NCBI RefSeq assembly: GCF_000815105.2
Contig: NZ_CP010310.2
Coordinates: 2,914,001 to 2,978,000 of the forward strand
From: Pandoraea pulmonicola
GTDB lineage: Bacteria; Pseudomonadota; Gammaproteobacteria; Burkholderiales; Burkholderiaceae
Length of the DNA stretch: 64,000 bases
Direction of reading: 5' to 3'
Part shown: positions 44,332 to 61,182 of the stretch, piece by piece
How the letters are laid out: every line of letters begins with the position of its first letter
Numbering within the stretch: position 1 is the stretch's first letter
The notes under the pieces: generated by a model
Database searches by the model: none
Seen by the model: only the letters and a program-made list of their open reading frames with translations
Told to the model about the DNA's origin: nothing
Translations under genes and position numbers: made by a program

Positions 44332-45702
44332 ATGGACACATCCTCCAAGCTCAACGCCGATTCGCTCGGTATCGTCGAGTCGGTGATCATGGGCATCGCC
44401 GGCACGGCGCCGGCATACAGCATCGAGATCACCACCTCGACCATCATCGGGACGGCCGGCACGCGCTCGCCGGCGAGCATCCTCGTGTGCGGGTTGATCA
44501 TGTTCGGCATCGCCTACGCGTTCATCAACATGAACCGGGCGCTGGCAAGCGCCGGCACCTCCTATTCGTGGGTCAGCATGGTTTTCGGACGAACGCTCGG
44601 TTTCTTCGCCGGATGGGCGCTGCTGGTGCTGTGCTGCGTCTTCATGGTCTCGGCCATGATTCCGGCGGCGAACGCCACCCTGCTCATCTTCGACCGGCCG
44701 CTTGTGAACAACGTGCACTACGTGACATTGATCGCCGCGGCATGGCTGACGTTCGTCAGCGCGGTGGTTGTCAAGGGCATCAAGCTCACGAGCTACGTGC
44801 AGGTGCTGATGACGATCGCCGAGGGCGTCATCCTGCTCGTGATACTGGTGGCGAGCTTCCTCGTATTCCCCCATGCGCCGCAGCATCCGTTCTCGCTGCA
44901 ATGGTTCTCGCCGTTTTCGTTCACACCGCAGCTGTTCGCCAACGGCGCGCTGGTCGCGATCTTCTTCTACTACGGCTGGGACGTGACCATGAACCTGAGC
45001 GAGGAGACGCGGGACGCGACCCGGACACCCGGGCGAGCCGCATTCTGGTCGATGGTGTTCCTGATGGCGTTTTTCCTCGTCTTCATCGTCGTCACCCTGC
45101 TCGCGCTGTCGGACGCCGAGATCCAACACTACAACACGAACATCATCTTCGCCATCGCAGAGAAGCTGTTCGGACCGACGTGGGGCTACGTCGCCATCAT
45201 CGCGGTGTTGCTGAGCACCGTGGGTACGGTCGAGACACAGATGTTGCAATTCACCCGCACGCTGTTCGCCAAGAGCCGCGACGGCGCCCTCCACCACCGC
45301 TATGCGCGCCTGCATCCACGCTGGCAAACGCCACACATTGCCATCTTCTTCATTTGGATCACGGGGCTTGTGCTTCTGTTGATGTCGTCGTATTTGCCGA
45401 CGATCAACGTCATCCTGCAGGATTCCATCACCGCGATCGGCTTCCAGATCTGCTTCTACCTCGGGCTGACCGGGCTCGCCTGCGGCTGGTACTACCGCAA
45501 GGTGCTGACACAAGGTCCGTGGCGCGCCATCACCCACGTCATCTGGCCGGTGGCGAGCGGCATTTTCCTGTTCTTCATCGCGCTCTACAGCATCCCCACC
45601 TTCGATTGGGTAACCAATATCGTCGGCATGGGAGGCATCGCCATCGGCGCGATCCCGCTGCTGCTCAACCGCAAACGCATCCGCGGCGTGCAGCCGGGCT
45701 GA
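44332..45702 (+). CDS. APC-superfamily amino acid permease
   Basis: 456 residues from the ATG at 44332; an ATG at 44254 would add 26 hydrophilic residues and lacks a good site. Twelve hydrophobic helices. The first carries GIVESVIMGIAGTAPAYSIE, a substrate-binding helix break of the APC type, and FYYGWDVTMNLSEETRDA is the TM6-8 block of amino acid/polyamine permeases. Inner membrane importer; the substrate cannot be told. Confidence 0.9.
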   Translation: MDTSSKLNADSLGIVESVIMGIAGTAPAYSIEITTSTIIGTAGTRSPASILVCGLIMFGIAYAFINMNRALASAGTSYSWVSMVFGRTLGFFAGWALLVLCCVFMVSAMIPAANATLLIFDRPLVNNVHYVTLIAAAWLTFVSAVVVKGIKLTSYVQVLMTIAEGVILLVILVASFLVFPHAPQHPFSLQWFSPFSFTPQLFANGALVAIFFYYGWDVTMNLSEETRDATRTPGRAAFWSMVFLMAFFLVFIVVTLLALSDAEIQHYNTNIIFAIAEKLFGPTWGYVAIIAVLLSTVGTVETQMLQFTRTLFAKSRDGALHHRYARLHPRWQTPHIAIFFIWITGLVLLLMSSYLPTINVILQDSITAIGFQICFYLGLTGLACGWYYRKVLTQGPWRAITHVIWPVASGIFLFFIALYSIPTFDWVTNIVGMGGIAIGAIPLLLNRKRIRGVQPG

Positions 45703-45888
45703 ACCACCCCGCCAAGAGCCTTCGGTGGCCACGAGGCCGAAACCGCCGTTCGCAGTTTCTACAAATCCATGCCAATAAGCGCGGGTGACGCCAGCGGTTA
45801 CCCGTGGCGGTAAGGTTCGCTCCATCGAGGCACGGAATTTGCGTGACCGACGACATCGAATGCTCGCAAGAGCCGGGAGTCGGTTGCA

Positions 45889-48800
45889 ATGTCCAATTCG
45901 CCCTCGCGCCAAGGCGCCATGGCCGATGATCCAGTCGCCACGCCCGACGCGCCCGTCGGCATGGGGCCACCACGCATCTACGCGCTGATGGCCCGACCGC
46001 TTCCCGCGCTCGACGCCTGGGCAGCCCTGGTCGACGGCATCGCCTCGCTCGGCTTTTCGCGAGTGCTGATCGACGAAACGACGTGCGACGACAGACTGCC
46101 GGACTACCTGCGTGCGACACGCCACGGCGGACTGGCGCTCGATATCGCCGTCAATGCCGACGTCGGTTCCGCTGTTGCGTCATTTCGCGCGCCGCAGCGC
46201 GGGGAGACTGCCTGCGCCGATGACGAACCGCCGGACCCGCGCCGTCTCCCAGGCACGCCGCAGGCCACAAGTGCTCCCGTCTTCCCATCGCAAGGCGATG
46301 CCTCGAGCGCCTCGGCCTCATCCCGGCCACGGACGCCGGGGCTCGCTTCCGATCCGCTCGCCGCCCGTCTGCATCGGTTCGCGGGCCTGGGGGCGAACGG
46401 TTTTTGCCTTCACCGTCTCGACGTCCGACCCGCCGCGGCGTGGCAGCGACTGCTCGGCGATTTGCGACGCCACTACCCGGCCCTGCAATGGTTCGGCTGG
46501 ACGCCTGGACTCGCGCGCGAGCAGATGACGGCCGTGGCCTCCGCGGGTTTCGACGGCGTGTTCCTCTCGTCCTGCTGGTGGGACATGCGTGCGTCGTGGC
46601 TGTACGACGAGCATGCCGACCTCGCAAGATGCGCCTGGCGAATCGCGCTCGCCGGCGACCCGTTCGACACGTCTGGCGATATCGTGGCGCGCAGCCACAA
46701 CGTGCTGGAATGCGCACGGGCGCTGCAACTGGCCTTCGAGCTCGGGAACGGCATTCTCATGCCGGCCGGCATGGAATTCGGGCATGCGCATGCGGCGCGG
46801 GAATTGCCGAACGTGGCGCCACCGATCGGCGCGGATCCCGGTACGTCGGCCCATGAAGTCGACTTCCGCCAGATCGTTGCGGCGGGCAACCTGCGGCTGG
46901 CGGAGAACGCCAGTCGAACTTCACCGGACGGTGCATCCTCATCGACGCCTCACCTCGCCCCCGCCGTGCTGCGATGCCTCTCCGGCGCCGACGCCGCCAT
47001 TACAGTCCTTACACAGCGGATTCCTAATGCGAAAGGCAGCCGCGTCGTTGCCGTCAACCGCAGCCTGACGCGGGCGGCAACGCTGCCCATCTCCGCCTGC
47101 GCCAACGGTGAGCACGTCAGGTTCACCCCGCTCGACCCGCAGGGCAATACCGTCGGCACTCCGGAAACGCTCTCGCAGATCACCCTGGCTCCCGGCGAAG
47201 TGAGGATTTGGCACGCTGAGCTCGAGCGCAGTGTGTCGCGCCACGTGTGGCCCAGGGCGAAGCGCGGCGCGGCGAGCGAGCAGGACCGTCGTGCCGTGCG
47301 CGAGGCGGCCGCGCGGTCGCGTGTCGTGATCGAGCAGGTGGAACCGGCACTCGAAGACGGGCGCTTCGCGGTGCGCGCCGTGGCGGGAGAAAGCGTGTCT
47401 GTCTGCGCCGACGTCTTCACCGATGGCCACGCGCAGCCGAGCGCCGTGCTGCGGTGGCGAGCGCTCGACTCGAGCGCCTGGTGCGAGACCCCGATGACGC
47501 CCGTCGGCAATGACCGCTGGCGCGGCGAATTTCGCCCGACGCGGCTGGGCCGCCATGAATACATGGTCGAGGCGTGGCGGGATCCCTACGTCAACTGGTG
47601 CACCGAAGTCGCGAAGAAACTGGACGCGGGACAGCCCGTTGCGCTCGACATCCAGGAGGGTATCGAGTGTCTGCGCGATATCGCCCGGCGTGCTTCGGCG
47701 GCAAGGCACCGCAAGACGCTGGAGGCCATCGCGAAGCAAGGCGAATCGCAGGATCCCACCCTCGCCTACGCGATAATGAGCGCCCCGGCCACGCTCGACG
47801 CCGTCGCCGCCGTTCGCCATCGGCCCTTTGTGACGCGCACGCCGGCGCTTGCGCTCGACGCCGAGCCGCCGGAAGCGGAATACGCCAGTTGGTATGAGTT
47901 GTTCCCCCGTTCGCAAAGCGGCGACGTCAACCGACATGGCACATTCGATGATGTCATTCGCCGACTTCCCACGATCGCTGGGATGGGGTTCGACGTGCTC
48001 TACATGCCGCCGATTCATCCGATCGGACGCACACATCGAAAGGGCCGGAACAATCGGCTGGACGCGCAACCGACGGATCCGGGCAGTCCGTATGCCATCG
48101 GCGACGAAACGGGCGGACACGACGCGATCCACCCTGAGCTCGGCACGATCGACGACTTTCGACGTCTGCGTGACGCCGCCCGGGCGCAGGGCCTGCGCAT
48201 CGCGCTCGACTTCGCCGTGCAGTGCTCACCGGATCACCCGTGGCTGCGCGAGCATCCGGGCTGGTTCGACTGGCGCGCGGACGGGTCCCTGCGCTACGCC
48301 GAGAACCCCCCGAAGCGGTACGAGGACATCGTCAATGTCGACTTCTACGCGCCTGACGCCGTGCCCGCGCTGTGGCTCGCCCTGCGCGACATCGTGCTGT
48401 TCTGGATCGGCGAAGGCATCGAGCTCTTTCGCGTCGACAACCCGCACACCAAGCCCCTGCCATTCTGGGAATGGCTGATTGGTTCCGTGCGGGCGGCGCA
48501 TCCGCGCACGGTGTTCCTCGCCGAAGCCTTTACGCGCCCGAAGCTGATGTACCGGCTCGCGAAGGTCGGTTTCTCGCAGTCGTACACGTATTTCACCTGG
48601 CGCGAAACCAAGACCGAGATCACGAATTACCTGATGGAGTTGCAGCGTCCCGAGATCGCCGCCTGCTTCCGTCCGCACTTCTTCGTCAACACGCCTGACA
48701 TCAACCCCTATCACCTGCAGCGAGGCGGCCGCCCGGCGCATCTGGCGCGCGCGGCCCTGGCCGCCACGCTGTCGGGGTTGTGGGGGATGTACAGTGGCTT

Positions 48801-49271
48801 CGAGCTCTGCGAGGCCACGCCGCTGCCGGGGCGCGAAGAATACCTCGACGCCGAAAAATACCAAATCCGCGCCTGGGACTGGGATCGGCCCGGCAACATC
48901 GTGCGCGAGATCACCGTGCTCAACCGCATACGGCGTGGACATCCCGCCTTGCAGACACATCGCGGCGTCACGTTTCTCAACGCGGGGAATCCTCACATCC
49001 TGTACTTCGAGAAGGCGACGCCCACACGCTCCGACGTGGTGCTCGTGGCGATCAATCTCGACGCGCGCCACACGCACGATGCGCCGATCGAGCTGCCGCT
49101 CTGGCGCTGGCAACTGCCGGACGACGCGGCGCTCGATGCCGAGAATCTGCTCGACGGAACGCAGTTCGTGTGGCGAGGCAAACAACAACATGTCCACTTG
49201 CCGCCGCATGCCCCTTACGCGATATGGTCGGTGCGGCCGTGGCGAGACAATCCCGATGCCGGGGAGACCCC

Positions 49272-49275
<4 letters not shown>
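45889..49275 (+). CDS. glgE: Maltosyltransferase GlgE with a large N-terminal extension
   Basis: 1128 residues. Residues about 470-1128 are a full-length GlgE (the usual family length is about 660) with an N-terminal beta-sandwich, a GH13_3 barrel, and the catalytic Asp850 in FRVDNPHTKP and the acid in FLAEAF. It transfers maltose from maltose-1-phosphate to alpha-1,4-glucan. The first about 440 residues are extra: they look like a degenerate GH13-type barrel with an Ala/Pro-rich insert and a small beta domain (TQRIPNAKGSRVVAVNRS, IWHAELE). The stop overlaps the next start as ATGA. First gene of a seven-gene glucan/trehalose operon. Confidence 0.93.
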
Positions 49276-52636
<3,361 letters not shown>

Positions 52637-52640
<4 letters not shown>

Positions 52641-54976
52641 GCCCCACTCAGCGTCGAGCCATGCCCTTGCACGATGAAGCCGAACGTGTCGGCGGCATCG
52701 GGGAGCACGGGGAGGACGGGCGGCACAGGGATGCCGCGGGTCGGCCGCCGACGATGTCACAGGACGACCTCCACGCCATTCTCGAGGCGCGGCATCCCGA
52801 CCCGTTCGCGGTGCTCGGCCCACATCGCGAATCCGACGGATGGACGGTTCGCGCGTTCCTGCCGGGTGCGGTGAACGCGGCGATCGAGCCGCTGACTTCG
52901 CGCGAGGCAAGCGTCATTCCGATGCAGCGCGTGCACGCGGACGGACTCTTCCTCGCGTCGCTGCCCGCAGCGTCGGGCGACACGCGGGTCGCCGCCAAGC
53001 CGCCCTATCGTCTGCACATCGACTGGCCGCAAGCGCGTCAGGTTACTTCGGATCCGTACGCGTTCGGGCTGCTGCTGGGAGAATTCGATCTGCACCTGCT
53101 GCGCGAGGGACGCCACTGGCGCATCGGCGATTGTCTGGGCGCCCACCCCATGGTCATCGACGATATTCCGGGGGTGCGGTTTGCCGTGTGGGCGCCGAAC
53201 GCGAGCCGCGTGTCGGTCGTCGGCGACTTCAACGGCTGGGACGGACGCCGGCACCCGATGCGCCTGCGCCATGACGCGGGCGTCTGGGAGCTGTTCGTCC
53301 CGGAACTCGCCGAGCACGAGCGCTACAAGTTCGAAGTGCGCTCGGCCAGCGGTGCGGTGTTGCCGCTGAAGGCGGATCCGTTGGCGCGCCTGACAGAGCC
53401 GCCGCCGGCAACGGCCTCGCGCGTGCCGCCCGTCGCGCCGTTCGTCTGGCATGACGATGCATGGCTTGCCGAACGCGCGTGCCGCGCCGCGCCGGACGCC
53501 CCGGTGTCGATCTACGAGGTGCATGCCGGATCATGGCTGCCCGCCGGAAACGACGGCGTACCCCGCGCCGACTGGGATGCGTTGGCCGAGCGACTGATTC
53601 CCTACGTGCGCGACATGGGATTCACCCATATCGAATTCCTGCCCGTGACCGAACATCCGTTCGCCGGCTCGTGGGGCTATCAGCCGCTCGGCCTCTATGC
53701 GCCCACTGCCCGTCTCGGCGATCCGGCGGCGTTCGCGCGTCTGATCGATACGGCGCACTGCGCGGGCCTTGGCGTCATCCTCGACTGGGTGCCGGCGCAC
53801 TTCCCGTCCGACGTGCACGGGCTTGCGCACTTCGACGGCACCGCCCTCTACGAGCACGCCGATCCTCGAGAAGGCTTTCATCAGGACTGGAAGACCAGCG
53901 TCTACAACCTCGGGCGTCATGAGGTCGTCAATTTCCTGATCGGCAGTGCGCTGGACTGGCTTCGCCGGTTCCATGCCGACGGTCTGCGGGTCGACGCGGT
54001 GGCGTCGATGCTGTACCGCGACTACAGCCGCCGACCGGGCGAGTGGGTGCCGAACCGCTACGGCGGGCGCGAAAACCTCGAAGCCATCGCCTTCCTGCAG
54101 ACGCTGAGCGAACGCGTCGCCGAGGAAGCGCCAGGCGCGGCACTGTTCGCGGAAGAGTCGACGGCGTGGCCCGGCGTGAGCGCACCGGTAAACACGGGCG
54201 GTCTGGGCTTCGACTACAAGTGGAACATGGGGTGGATGAACGACACGCTGCGCTACATGAGTCGCGACCCCATCTACCGCCGACATCACCACGACGATCT
54301 GACCTTCGGTCTTGTCTACGCGTTTTCCGAGCGCTTCGTGCTGCCGCTCTCGCATGACGAGGTGGTCCACGGCAAGGGGTCGTTGATCGGCCGCATGCCG
54401 GGAGATGCGTGGCAGAAGCACGCCAACTTGCGCGCGTACTTCGGCTTTCAGTGGACGCATCCCGGCAAGAAGCTGCTTTTCATGGGCGGCGAATTCGCCC
54501 AGCCGGCCGAATGGAATCACGACGCCCCGCTCGCCTGGACGCAACTCGACGACCCGGCGGGCCGTGGCGTGCAGCGCTGGGTGCGCGATCTGAATCGCTG
54601 TTACCGCGACCTGCCCGCCCTGCATCGACTCGACACCGAAGCGACCGGCTTCGCCTGGATCATCGGCAACGACCGGGACAACAGCGTGCTTGCCTACCTG
54701 CGCTTCGGCTCACCGGCCGGCGGCGCGGCGTCTCGCGACATCTGTCTCGTCGTCGCCAACTTCACGCCCGTCGTGCGTCATGACTACCGCGTGGGCGTCC
54801 CCGTCCCGGGCGTGTGGCGGGAAGTCCTGAATTCCGACGCGCCGTGCTATGGCGGCAGCGGCGTCGGCAATGCGGGTCGAATAGAAGCGCGGAGCGCGCC
54901 GTCGCACGGTCAAGCGGTGTCGCTTGCGCTGACGCTGCCGCCTCTGGCTTGTCTTGTTCTGGCCCCGGAGAAATAG
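52637..54976 (+). CDS. glgB: 1,4-alpha-glucan branching enzyme GlgB
   Basis: 779 residues from the ATG at 52637, overlapping the fusion gene stop as ATGA. It has an N-terminal CBM48 module ([16 protein letters not shown]), VYEVHAGSW, and the GH13 active site with nucleophile Asp453 in [13 protein letters not shown], acid in [10 protein letters not shown] and [10 protein letters not shown]. It adds alpha-1,6 branches to GlgE glucan. The first 50 residues are Arg/Gly-rich and not family-like, so a start at the later ATG near 52754 is possible. Confidence 0.95.
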
Positions 54977-54979
54977 CCG

Positions 54980-57103
<2,124 letters not shown>

Positions 57104-57145
57104 GCTCGCCGCCGGTCTCCACGATTCGACATATCCATACGCACC

Positions 57146-58930
57146 ATGACCACGACGCACGCTTTCTCTCTCCCCTTCGGCGCCGCCATGCAGGAAGACG
57201 GCACGACGCGCTTTCGCATCTGGGCGCCGGACGTGAGCACCCTGCAACTGGCGATCGAGACCACGCCGCTCGTATCGATGCAGCCTTGCGAGGGCGGACA
57301 TTTCGAGCTGACGGTGCCATGTGTGGCGGGGACACGCTACGCCTATGTGCTGCCCGACGGCCGGCGCGTGCCCGACCCCGCCTCGCGCGCGCAGGACGGT
57401 GGCCCCCACGACATGAGCGTCGTCGTCGACCCTCGCGCGTACGAATGGCAGACGACCGGATGGCAGGGCCGGCCGTGGCATGAAACGGTGATCTACGAAG
57501 TGCACGTGGGTGCGCTCGGCGGGTACTGCGGCGTCCGGGCGCGGCTTCCCTATCTTTCGCAGCTCGGCGTAAGCGCCATCGAGCTGATGCCGATCGGTAC
57601 GTTCGACGGGCAACGCAACTGGGGCTACGACGGCGTGCTGCCGTTCGCGCCCGAGAGTGCCTATGGCACTGTGGACGAGCTCAAAGCGCTCATCGACGCC
57701 GCCCACGCCGAGGACATAATGGTGTTCGTCGACGTCGTCTACAACCACTTCGGCCCCAGTGGCAACTACCTCGGGGCGTATGCGTCGCCGTTCTTCGACG
57801 AGACGAAGCCGACGCCGTGGGGCGCGTCGCTCGATTTCGAAGTGCCGTGCGTACGCCGTTACTTCATCCAGAACGCGCTGTACTGGCTCTTCGAATACCG
57901 GGTCGACGGCCTGAGGCTCGACGCCGTACACGCCATCGGCAACGATGCGTTCGTCCAGACGCTGTCCACCTGCGTGCGCGACGAGATCGCCGCGCGCGAA
58001 CCGGGTCGCCACGTGCATCTCATCTTCGAGAACGAGCGCAACGCCGCCGGGTTGCTGGCCAATACCTCGGCCGCACAGTGGAACGACGACTTTCACAACG
58101 CGCTGCACGTGCTGCTGACCGGAGAACGCGATGGCTATTACGCGGACTTCGGGAAGACGCCCATCGCTCATCTCGCGCGCGTGCTGGCCGAAGGCTTCGC
58201 CTACCAGGGCGAGCGCGTCGAACGATTCGGCCTGGCCCGAGGCGAGCCCAGCAGCTTCCTCGCCCCCACCTCGTTCGTCACCTTCCTGCAGAACCACGAT
58301 CAGATCGGCAATCGCCCGTTCGGCGAGCGGCTGGTGACGCTGGCGGACCCGGCGGCATTGCGCGCCGCCGTGGCCTTGATGCTGCTGTGCCCGCAGATTC
58401 CGATGCTGTTCATGGGCGAAGAATGGGGCAGCGAAGCGCCGTTCCTGTTCTTCACCGACTACCAGGGCGCATTGGCCGATGCCGTGCGGGAAGGACGCCG
58501 GCAGGAGTTCTCCCGTCTGGGCGCGATCACGGAAGCCTCCGTGCCGGATCCCAACGATCCCGACACGTTCGCGATGTCGTGTGTCGCGCCCGGCGAGGAC
58601 GAGACGCCCGCGTCGGACGAATGGCTCACGTGGTATCGCGGGCTGATCGACGCCCGACGTACGTGGATCGTTCCCAGGCTGCCGGGCGCCGCGTCGGCAG
58701 GTGTCGCCGTGTTGGGCCCGCAGGCATTGTGTGCCCGCTGGCGGCTTGGTGACGGCGCGCTGCTCGTCATCGCACTCAACCTCGGCGGCCACGACTTGAC
58801 GATCGATGCTTCCGCCATCCGCACGGACGGCGCGCCGCTTTGCCAGACGCCTGCGCGAGCCTCGGCCGGCCTGTCCGAAGGCACGCTGTGCGCGAACGCC
58901 TGCGTCGTCTGGCTGGAGGGATCGCTATGA
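57146..58930 (+). CDS. treZ: Malto-oligosyltrehalose trehalohydrolase TreZ
   Basis: 594 residues, 42 nt after glgX. N-terminal CBM48-like domain, then GH13_10 core: WHETVIYEVHVGALG, DVVYNHFGPSGNYLG, DGLRLDAVHAI (nucleophile Asp), HLIFENERN (acid) and LQNHDQIGNRP (third Asp). It releases trehalose from malto-oligosyltrehalose made by TreY. Its stop overlaps malQ as ATGA. Confidence 0.95.
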   Translation: MTTTHAFSLPFGAAMQEDGTTRFRIWAPDVSTLQLAIETTPLVSMQPCEGGHFELTVPCVAGTRYAYVLPDGRRVPDPASRAQDGGPHDMSVVVDPRAYEWQTTGWQGRPWHETVIYEVHVGALGGYCGVRARLPYLSQLGVSAIELMPIGTFDGQRNWGYDGVLPFAPESAYGTVDELKALIDAAHAEDIMVFVDVVYNHFGPSGNYLGAYASPFFDETKPTPWGASLDFEVPCVRRYFIQNALYWLFEYRVDGLRLDAVHAIGNDAFVQTLSTCVRDEIAAREPGRHVHLIFENERNAAGLLANTSAAQWNDDFHNALHVLLTGERDGYYADFGKTPIAHLARVLAEGFAYQGERVERFGLARGEPSSFLAPTSFVTFLQNHDQIGNRPFGERLVTLADPAALRAAVALMLLCPQIPMLFMGEEWGSEAPFLFFTDYQGALADAVREGRRQEFSRLGAITEASVPDPNDPDTFAMSCVAPGEDETPASDEWLTWYRGLIDARRTWIVPRLPGAASAGVAVLGPQALCARWRLGDGALLVIALNLGGHDLTIDASAIRTDGAPLCQTPARASAGLSEGTLCANACVVWLEGSL

Positions 58931-61182
58931 GCACCACTGCCGCTTCGCTGCTGTCCGCGCCATCGCAGGACGCGCTGCGCACGCTCGCACGACGCGCGGG
59001 CCTGCTCGTCCATTGGAAGGACGCTGCCGGTCAGGCGCACACCGTCTCGCTCGACGTCTTGCGCGCGCTGCTCGACGCCATGGGCCTGCAGTGTGCGAAC
59101 GCGGCGCAGTGCCGCGATAGTCTCAACTTCCTGGAGTCGCCGGCATCCCTTTCCGACGACGCACAGATCGTGACGCGGGTCGACGTGCCCGCCACCCTGC
59201 CTGACCTTTCGATGACCGCGGGGCGCAAGCGTCTGCCGTACCGCATCCATCTCGAAGACGGCGGCGCCATCGACGGCGTGACCGAGGTCGACGCGAACTC
59301 CGGCGAGACGCTGCTGCGCGCCATCGACGTGCCCGGCTATCACTATCTCGACATCGGCAACCGACGACTGATGGTCGTGGTCGCCCCGCCGCACGCGCAT
59401 CGTTTGCCTGAGACCGCGCGAGACTGGGGAATGAGCGTACCACTCTATGCGTTGCGCGGCGAAGGCGACGGCGGACTCGGCCACTATGGAGCACTCGCCG
59501 AGGCCGCAAAAGCGTGCGCGACGCATGGCGCGCAGGCGCTCGCCATCAGTCCGGCGCACGCCATGTTCAGCGCGCGGCCGGCGCAGTACAGTCCCTACTC
59601 GCCGTCGAACCGTCGTTGGTACAACACGGCTCACATCGATCCGGCCGCGTTGTGCGGCATGCCCGAAGCACAGGAAGCCGCGCGTCGGCTGCAACTGATC
59701 CCCGGCTATGCGCAACGCGAGCGTCAGCAGCTCGTCAATTGGCCTGCCGCATCCACCGCGCGTCTGCAAGTGTTGCGCCACCTCTACGGTCTTCGCGAAC
59801 GGTGGCTCACGCCCGAGCAGGCCGGTGCGCTCAAGGCATTCCGACGCAACGGCCGCGACGCACTCGAAGCCCACGCCCGCTTCGAAATGCTCCATGAGCG
59901 GCTGCACTCGACGCACGGCGACGACTGGCGGCGATGGCCTCGCGGTCTGCATTCGCCATGGGCCCCGCAGGCCGAACGTCTGGCCGTCGAGCATGCCGAC
60001 GACGTTGCCTTCCATATGTTCCTCCAGTGGCTCGCGTTGCAGGGCCTTCGCGGGGCGCACCGGCAGGCGCGCGAAGCGGGCATGGGAATCGGCCTCATCG
60101 CCGATATGGCGGTCGGCGTCGATTCGAGTGGCAGCGAGGCCTGGGCCGATGACGGGCATTTGCTGCAAGGCGTATCGCTGGGTGCGCCGCCGGATGCGTT
60201 CAACCACGCGGGCCAGGTCTGGGGACTGACGACCTTCTCGCCCTGGGCGCTGCGGCAACGGGGCTACCGCCCGTTCATCGCGACATTACGCGCGGCGCTG
60301 GCGTTCGCGGGCGGAGTGCGCATCGACCACGTGCTGGGGTTGTCCCGCCTCTGGGTGTGTCCGGCGGGCGCACCGGCCATGTCCGGCGCCTATCTCAGAT
60401 ATCCGCTCGACGCCCTGCTCGCCATCGTGGCACTGGAGTCCTCTCGCCATCAAGCAATCGTCGTCGGCGAGGACCTCGGGACGGTGCCGGTCGATTTCCG
60501 CGCCCGCGTTGCTGCGCAGGGGGTGCTGGGAACCGACGTCCTCTGGTTCGCGCGCAGCGAGTCATCACCGGAACAGCAGGCACCGCCCGCCGACTTTCTC
60601 GACCCGCGCCAGTGGCGCACCGAAGCGGTCGCCACGACGAGCACGCATGATCTGCCGACGGCGGTCGGCTGGTGGATCGGGCGCGACATCGCCTGGCGCG
60701 TGCGCCTGTCGCGCACGACCTTCGACGCGCGCGCCGCCCGTCGGGCGCGCCGCGCCGACCGCTCGGCGCTATGGGAAGCGATGGTGGCGGCCGGGGTGGT
60801 CAACGAAGGCGGTGAGGCGTCTGCACCGCCAGCGCGTTCCGATTCGGCCTCGGCCGGCGATGCCGGGGACGCTCCGCCGAGATCGGCGGGCCGCCCACCG
60901 ACGGCGACGCCGCTCGACGCCATCGTGAGTTTCGTGGCGCTCGCGCCTGCCGCGCTCGCGCTGCTGCCCATCTCGGACGCCATCGGAGCGCGCGAAGCCG
61001 ACAACCTGCCCGGAACCACGACCGAACATCCCAACTGGCGCCGTCGCCTGCCGGCACCGGTGTCGACGCTGCTCGGCGAGCCCGAAGTCGCCTCGCGCGT
61101 CGCACGGTTTGCCCGCACGCGCGCCGCCGGTGCGCGACGCAATGCCCCTCGCCGGCCGGCCCACCGATCGACAGGATCATGA
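58927..61182 (+). CDS. malQ: 4-alpha-glucanotransferase MalQ
   Basis: 751 residues from the ATG at 58927. The GH77 core is at about 185-620: SPAHAMFSARPAQYSPYSPS, VRIDHVLGLSRLW with the nucleophile Asp near 467, VVGEDLGTVP (acid) and TSTHDLPTAVGWW. An N-terminal domain of about 170 residues is typical of proteobacterial MalQ. It lengthens and shortens linear glucans. The C-terminus (about 690-751) is Arg/Ala-rich. Coupled to treZ and treY by ATGA overlaps. Confidence 0.93.
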   Translation: MSTTAASLLSAPSQDALRTLARRAGLLVHWKDAAGQAHTVSLDVLRALLDAMGLQCANAAQCRDSLNFLESPASLSDDAQIVTRVDVPATLPDLSMTAGRKRLPYRIHLEDGGAIDGVTEVDANSGETLLRAIDVPGYHYLDIGNRRLMVVVAPPHAHRLPETARDWGMSVPLYALRGEGDGGLGHYGALAEAAKACATHGAQALAISPAHAMFSARPAQYSPYSPSNRRWYNTAHIDPAALCGMPEAQEAARRLQLIPGYAQRERQQLVNWPAASTARLQVLRHLYGLRERWLTPEQAGALKAFRRNGRDALEAHARFEMLHERLHSTHGDDWRRWPRGLHSPWAPQAERLAVEHADDVAFHMFLQWLALQGLRGAHRQAREAGMGIGLIADMAVGVDSSGSEAWADDGHLLQGVSLGAPPDAFNHAGQVWGLTTFSPWALRQRGYRPFIATLRAALAFAGGVRIDHVLGLSRLWVCPAGAPAMSGAYLRYPLDALLAIVALESSRHQAIVVGEDLGTVPVDFRARVAAQGVLGTDVLWFARSESSPEQQAPPADFLDPRQWRTEAVATTSTHDLPTAVGWWIGRDIAWRVRLSRTTFDARAARRARRADRSALWEAMVAAGVVNEGGEASAPPARSDSASAGDAGDAPPRSAGRPPTATPLDAIVSFVALAPAALALLPISDAIGAREADNLPGTTTEHPNWRRRLPAPVSTLLGEPEVASRVARFARTRAAGARRNAPRRPAHRSTGS

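Noticed and set aside
44146..46125. Long minus-strand open frame (659 codons) opposite the APC permease and glgE start
   Set aside because: It mirrors the permease gene; the translation is a low-complexity His/Arg/Gln/Asp-rich chain with no domain, typical of the antisense frame of high-GC genes.
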